Source: Liriodendron chinense (taxonomy: Eukaryota; Streptophyta; Magnoliopsida; Magnoliales; Magnoliaceae). Taken from it: a stretch of 64,000 nucleotides of DNA. Positions 58,840 through 64,000 of this stretch are shown here, piece after piece. The notes beneath the pieces were generated by a model. That model was not told the DNA's origin. It saw only the letters and a list, made by a program, of their open reading frames with translations, and made no database searches. Where the stretch lies: positions 5,697,861 to 5,761,860 of the forward strand of contig ML058453.1 in NCBI GenBank assembly GCA_003013855.2, in the 5' to 3' direction. Positions within the stretch are counted from its first letter, which is position 1; each line of letters begins with the position of its first letter. Made by a program: the position numbers and the translations under genes.

Positions 58840-59265
58840 AGGTGTGGAAGTACTTCTCTAGCCCATCGTGCTTTATGTGTTATATCCACACCGTCCATCA
58901 ATTTTTTTCGAATCAATTTTTTCAGATCATTCTAGAGAAGAAACCTTCCCAGGGTAAACTATGAGGTTTTTTTTTTTTTTTTTTTATCTAAGTCTAACCT
59001 CTTGCTAAGGTTACACATACCTGGACGAAGGTTAGATTAAAAATATCAGCTTGATCAAAGTCTTCTATGGCCCCAAAAAGCTTTTAATAGCAGGCATCCA
59101 AGTCCCACTGTTTCATGTTGTGTGACCCACTTGAACCTTGAATCTGCCTCTTTTTTGCTCATGCCCTAAAATGATATGGAAAATTGGATGGTCGATGTGG
59201 ATCTGACACATGCATCTTGATGGGGCCCATGAAAGTTTCACATGTCAACATTTGCAGTTTTCTTC
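58840..59265. mobile_element. Foldback MITE
   Basis: Left arm TTATATCCACACCGTCCATC is mirrored by GGATGGTCGATGTGGATCTG, with TGATGGGGCCCATGAAAG at the right end. A second, left-half-only copy lies at about 59310-59415. Confidence 0.55.
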
Positions 59266-59553
59266 TCCTAGAATGTGCTGTACCACACAACAGGCAGTGG
59301 AATTTCTAACTTGTGAAATTTACATGGGCCCCACAATGATATATTTCTTAGATCCACATTGTCCATTCATTTTTTTTCTTCAAATCATTTGAGGATATGA
59401 GCCCAAAAATGTTTTCTCCAGCAATCTCCAATCTAAATGTTCTTTCTCCAGTAGCTTGGAGCTCCCATCACGCTTAAAGGTGAGATTTTCCTTGATAAAG
59501 TAGGGTTGAGGTGTTTAAGGCACAACAAAGAGGGACTGTCTAATGGCCTTGGC

Positions 59554-60714
59554 TGTAACGCCTCGAGATTTCGGCTCTCATTTATAACACGACGGCCGAA
59601 TTTCCAAGGTTATTTAGAATATACGAGGGTTATACCCCCTACATATTTACTTACAAATATACACATTTTACATAATTTAGTAACCATGAGCAAGATGGCA
59701 GAAACATCTTATTTTATTAACTAAACTAATTCATTGAATACAATTACCATTTAAATAAATCAAATATTAATTATGTTCATAACTATGTCCCTCGATACTG
59801 GAACTTATTGTAAGTTCAAAACTTCTAATAAATGATAATTCAAAATTAATATCTGACTATATCGCCTCATCTTTCATTATTTGCTCCCATGAGCCTTCAT
59901 AGTCATCTCCTTGAGGGTCGGATTCCTGTGGATCGTCACTTGCATATTCTATATTATTTCCCACAAAAAGAAACCATCAAGACTTATTTAATGCAATGTA
60001 TGATATGCATGACTTGGTATAGGATTTCTTAAAATAAGCCGTCATGATTTCTATGACACACAAGCCCATCGTTTTGCCCGACCATATGAAAAGTGGGACT
60101 GCTCATAACCGAAATCTCACGAGACAGTGTACGGAAAAAGTAAGACATTCTAGCCTATTCCCAATTTCATACATTCGCATGGAGCCAAGTGTATCCATGA
60201 GATTAGTCCATCCTTTATTATTACAGGTTTACACACAACCAATTAATATGCAACCAACCCTAGGCACCATCATACTATTCACATGGTTCATCATCTACCG
60301 AAGTAGGCGTACCTAATGCATCACCACCACATATCAAGGTTCATCCATGCTACTATAATAATAAAATAAAAAAGATCTTCATTGGGCTATACAAATCAAC
60401 TTTCAACATTATATGGAAGGAATGGTAGTTCCTTCAAAGGTGATTACACAATCCCATATGTGTACAATCATTTCATTATTTTGTTCATTTTTCATATCCA
60501 ATATATGACCACATCATCGAGTAATGGTATAAGGCATTCCAAACCATCTATGTAACCATGTGAGAAGAAAAAAATATTTAAAAATAATAACACACAAGAA
60601 AAACGTACACAACCAAGACATGTAAATTATACTAAACTTAAAAAAGTCTTCACCTATTTGCGTATTTGGAGGGCTTATAGGTTGTTAGAGAATAAAAAAA
60701 ATCCGCCAAGGCAC

Positions 60715-60764
<50 letters not shown>

Positions 60765-62406
60765 TCTTTTCCTTCTTTGTCTTTCCCTTTCTCTTTCTTT
60801 TCTTTCTTCTCTTGCTGAGATGAGATAGGCAACAACAATAATGCTCTCTCTCTCTCTCTCTCACCAAAACATGAATGGTCTTGGTTCCTTTGCTATGGGA
60901 TTTATATAGGGGTGAGGGGACATTTCTAGATTGGAGGAAGAGGTCATGCATACACACACATGCATAAGGATGTGTAACGAAAGTTTTAAAGTGAGTTTTT
61001 TAGCCGATTTTGGAAAGCGCACACAAGATGGATGGCTGAGATATTTTTGAGGTTAAGTATAGTGAAGATAAGCTACAAAATGGTCATGATAGATGAGGGA
61101 GTGGGGGTCCATGTTTGGATGAACGGTCTCGGTGAAAAACAAGAAATGAAGGTAAGAATGATGTTTTTTTATATGGGGGGTTTGTTTGATGATCGGACAA
61201 CTTTAGGTGGTTTAAATGGGTCCAAGGAAGCTTGTGGGGTCCACAAATTGAAGCTCTACAGAGGTTTAGTCGATGGTTTGTGCTAAAGAAAGATTTGGGT
61301 GGTGGATTGCAAGAGAGATGGAAATCTCAGTTTTTAATGAGAAATGACTTGTTGGTTGGCTAGATGGGATCCACACGACAAGAAATTCCATTTTTACCGA
61401 CGAATGATTTCGTCGGTAATCAGTAAAATTTCGTCGGGAAATATTTTTCCCGACGAAATTTTTCGCGGCTAACATCGTCGCAGAAAGGCCGTCGGTAAAG
61501 GTTTTTACCGACGAAAATATTTTTCGTAGGCAATAATAAAACCATTACCGACGAAAACATTCGTCGGGAAAACATATGAATTTTTGTCGGAAATAAAAAT
61601 GATACGTCGGTGAAAAATCTTTTGCCGACGTATGTCCCAGTGAGAGAATCCCAACCTCCCATGCGTAGCGGATGTCCCAGTTGAAGTTTTCAAGAAAGCT
61701 ACTGATTTTATCGGGCTATTAGATCGAGGCGTGTGGTGATTGGTTGGTAAAAACACTTCATGGGCAGGGTTTATGATGATTACCCAGAGATTAGATGGTT
61801 CAGATTGTCAATATGGGTCACATATAGGTTTCAACTGGGAAGGGCATCGGTTATCTCTTTTATGAGGAAGGATTGGTCAAACATAGGTTGACCGTGCACT
61901 TATTGTGCACTCAATGCATGTCGGGTTCCACTGTGATGCTTGTGAGAAATCCAGCCCATCCATCATGCATGCAGGTTGGTTTTAGGGTGCCCCTCCAAAA
62001 ATGAGGCAGATTTGAGTTCAAGTGGCCCACCTACAACTAGATTTCTGATCGAGGCAGTTCTACAATGATCAGAGGGTTGAAATTCGACGTGTATGCTTCA
62101 AATGTGTCCAATAGCTTATATCCAAAGTTTTACGAGAAACGGATCGTGAAAAACTAGTGTACTTAAAAATGTGGGTTTAACTTAAGTTTAACTAATGGCA
62201 TTTTCGTAATTATTACAAGATATCATTTTTTTCTTCGAAATCTAAGTCGTCCATCTCACTTCAGGGGTTATTTTAGACAACTTTAATAAAGGAGTCCACC
62301 CAAAAATACTAGTACGTTGTTTACAACAAAAGGTAAAATTTATATAAATTCAACTTTAATTAAAAAAATATATAAAAAAATACTAAGTAAAAATCGGAGT
62401 GTTACA
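59554..62406 (-). mobile_element. Gypsy-like solo LTR, 2,853 bp, perfect 5-bp TSD
   Basis: On the minus strand it starts TGTAACACTCCGATTTTTAC and ends CTCGAGGCGTTACA. TTGGC is duplicated at 59549-59553 and 62407-62411. A minus-strand TATATAAA (60901-60908) is followed by GA tracts (60861-60843 and about 60762-60717, read on that strand) and a purine-rich leader, as in the LTR at 6155-8736. No coding domain. A CACTA-like insertion lies inside. Confidence 0.9.
61372..61642. mobile_element. CACTA-like mini-element within the solo LTR
   Basis: Begins CACACGACAAGAAATTCCAT and ends CATACG...CCCAGTG inverse-type (CAC...GTG). Inside, CCGACGAA / TTCGTCGG recurs about ten times in both orientations, typical of CACTA subterminal repeats. 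The 3-bp flanks (ATC and AGA) do not match, so limits are tentative. Confidence 0.5.
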
Positions 62407-62819
62407 TTGGCCTTGCTTTTGTGGGGTATATGATAGATGGTCTTGGTGCTATTTTAGTCGCATGGGGCTATCCAAATTTGTAAGTACCCTACCTGTCGAT
62501 AATTTAATACTTTTATTAAATAAAAAAAGTTTTGGATAAAATAAAAGAGCAAAAAACAAGGCAGATTCAAAGCTCAAGTACAGGCAACAATATTAGGAAT
62601 TGACGTCTACATGGCGGGAGAATGGCTTCTTCCACTTTATAACCAAAATAAGGAACTGTCAGAATTAAGCCAACTTGTCGTTGAATAAATTTGATTTAAG
62701 AAGACTACTTGCTAACGGAAAAAGATTTGTATGGAATGTCCTACTCTTGCCTGAGCTTTCTAATAAACCAATCACCTATTTCAGGGACATTTATGAGCGC
62801 ATACGTACTGGAGTGTCAG

Positions 62820-63300
62820 CAGATAACATGTTAGTGGGTGTTGCCCTGAGCATGGCCACCTCCATATATGTGCTATGTATCCAAGCCATCCATCTGTTTT
62901 TCTAGATCACGTAGGGGATGGTCCAAAAACTGAAGCAGATCCAAACTCAAATGGGCCATAAAAAAGGGAAATGGTACTGGTGATTGAACGCCAACCACTG
63001 AAAACTTGCTAGGGCCCACTGTAATGTTTATTTGCCATCCAACCTATTGATTAGGTCACGGTTACCTAGATGAAAGAATCACACAAATATCAGCTTCATT
63101 TAACACTTTTGTTGCCCCAAGAAGTTTTTAATGATGGGCATTTGATCCCCACTATTTTTGTGGTGTAGTCCACTTGAGCTTTGGATCGGCCTCGTTTTTG
63201 GGTTCATGCCTCGAAATAACATGATAAAATGGATGGAATGCGGATATAATATCTACATGCATCATGGTAGATCCCACATAACTTCTCATGTCAACATCAA
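62820..63300. mobile_element. Foldback MITE
   Basis: Left arm TATATGTGCTATGTATCCAA and right arm with ATATAATATCTACATGCATC are inverted relatives; the centre has TGTTTATTTGCCATCCAACC and AGTTTTTAATGATGGGCATT. Confidence 0.55.
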
Positions 63301-63312
63301 CAATACCTTAGG

Positions 63313-63827
63313 TAGGGCTGTAAATGGTCGGGTTCAATGCGGGTTTAGCCAAAACCAGACCCGCCCATTTGCTAAACGGGTCTGGGTCCAAATTTTAGAC
63401 CCAGAACCTTTTACTAAATGGGCAGGTTCGGGTCAGGTCTGAGTCAACCCATCAGACCCATTTATAAATGGGTCCGGGTCTGGTAGAGAGAGATCCACCC
63501 AGACCCATTTATAAATGGGTCGGGTCTAATGGGACCAGGTCTGGATCAAGTATGCAAGCATTTTACAAGGCTTAAAACCGAGTCTGGACGGGTTTGGGCT
63601 GGACAGGTCCCTTGAAACATAGACCAAACCCGCCCAGTTACTAAATGGGTTCAGGTCGGTTTGGGTCGGGTCTAATATAAAGGAAACCAGACCCAGACTC
63701 GTTTACCAACTGGGTCTGTTCTTGGACCCAGACCCGTACCATTTAACAAATGGGTCGGGTCTGGGTCGGGTCTAAATGGGTTGGGTCCGGGTACCCCATT
63801 GGGCCCGCTGACCCATTTACAGCCCCA
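63313..63827. mobile_element. hAT-type MITE, 515 bp, perfect 8-bp TSD
   Basis: Ends TAGGGCTGTAAATGG and CCATTTACAGCCCCA (one mismatch). ACCTTAGG is duplicated at 63305-63312 and 63828-63835. The interior is dominated by GGGTC(T/C)GGGTC and inverted GACCCAGACC motifs. No coding frame. Confidence 0.9.
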
Positions 63828-63894
63828 ACCTTAGGTGCCATGTTCTTTGGCACACAATCTGAGTAAAACAAGGTGTGGATGAGCTCTTACAGGT

Positions 63895-64000
63895 AAACAC
63901 GTTAGTGGGTGTTTCCAGAGGGCCCCCTCAATGAATGTGTTATATATCCAAGCCATCCATCAGTTATGCTCCCAAGAATGAAGCATATCCAATCTCAGGT
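63895..64000. mobile_element. Left part of a foldback MITE running off the window
   Basis: GTTAGTGGGTGTTTCCAGAG and TTATATATCCAAGCCATCCA match the left end of the element at 62820-63300. Confidence 0.5.

Larger units (their letters stand above)
59455..62479 (+). pseudogene. Possible host exon of unknown gene, split by a solo LTR
   Basis: Removing 59554-62406 and one TTGGC copy joins 59455-59553 (99 nt) to 62412-62479 (68 nt). The 55 codons are open, beginning LGAPITLKGEIFLDKVGLR and ending in a hydrophobic GYMIDGLGAILVAWGYPN. A pyrimidine-rich TTCTTTCTCCAGTAG precedes it and GTAAGTACC follows at 62480. I do not recognise the protein, and no neighbouring exons were found. It could be a chance open frame. 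Confidence 0.35.

Overview
The window is plant nuclear DNA. Intron-containing genes, plant Ty3/gypsy, Ty1/copia, TRIM, LINE, CACTA-like, hAT-like and Mutator-like elements, and long non-coding stretches all point that way. Many copies of a foldback repeat carrying a 'CCCACCATGATGTATGTG' type terminus suggest a woody magnoliid-like angiosperm, but that is a weak recollection, not a proof.

The only intact host genes are three tandem, same-strand purine permease (PUP) paralogues at 12528-14159, 30182-31790 and 54857-56932. Each has two exons with the intron in the same phase-0 position (after ...NKDFQ, before AI[SA]REAAEYELGEA). They encode 360, 361 and 359 residues. Each sits in a larger duplicated block with shared upstream and downstream flanks: block 1 about 9738-15835, block 2 about 23660-34460 and block 3 about 43526-57265. 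Copies 1 and 2 are the closest pair. Positions 1-545 match the far downstream flank of copy 2 (33290-34460), which predicts another PUP gene just left of the window. Positions 1725-3240 are a further gene-less copy of the same flank.

Region by region: 1-9700 holds flank copies, foldback elements, a hAT-type MITE with a perfect 8-bp target duplication (3759-4361) and a 2.6-kb solo LTR (6155-8736). Block 1 follows. Positions 15012-21912 hold LINE pieces, a PP7-like phosphatase gene fragment split by a small gypsy element (16781-19103), an intron-containing NRPB1 pseudogene fragment (20290-21095), a 308-bp TRIM and a CACTA-like end. Positions 21990-25055 hold decayed copia and gypsy pol pieces. 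Block 2 contains a truncated copia copy and PUP copy 2.

Positions 34750-46544 form a three-level nest: a decayed gypsy gag-(RT deleted)-integrase element, split by a solo LTR, itself split by a young 6,993-bp Athila/Tat-like non-autonomous element (35100-42092) with two 1,943-bp LTRs that differ at about six sites by eye. Next comes a 4.77-kb LTR-like insertion (46552-51318) with an unusual GACGCACCC-motif array. Block 3 has PUP copy 3 and an 80-bp Mutator-type MITE with a perfect 9-bp target duplication. The right end holds two more solo LTRs (57950-58635 and 59554-62406, both with perfect 5-bp target duplications), one of which splits a possible host exon, and another hAT-type MITE (63313-63827).

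The PUP proteins are predicted proton-coupled importers of purines or cytokinin-like and alkaloid-like molecules. The rest is mainly a record of duplication followed by transposon insertion, and the paralogous blocks often supply the empty site for dating each insertion.
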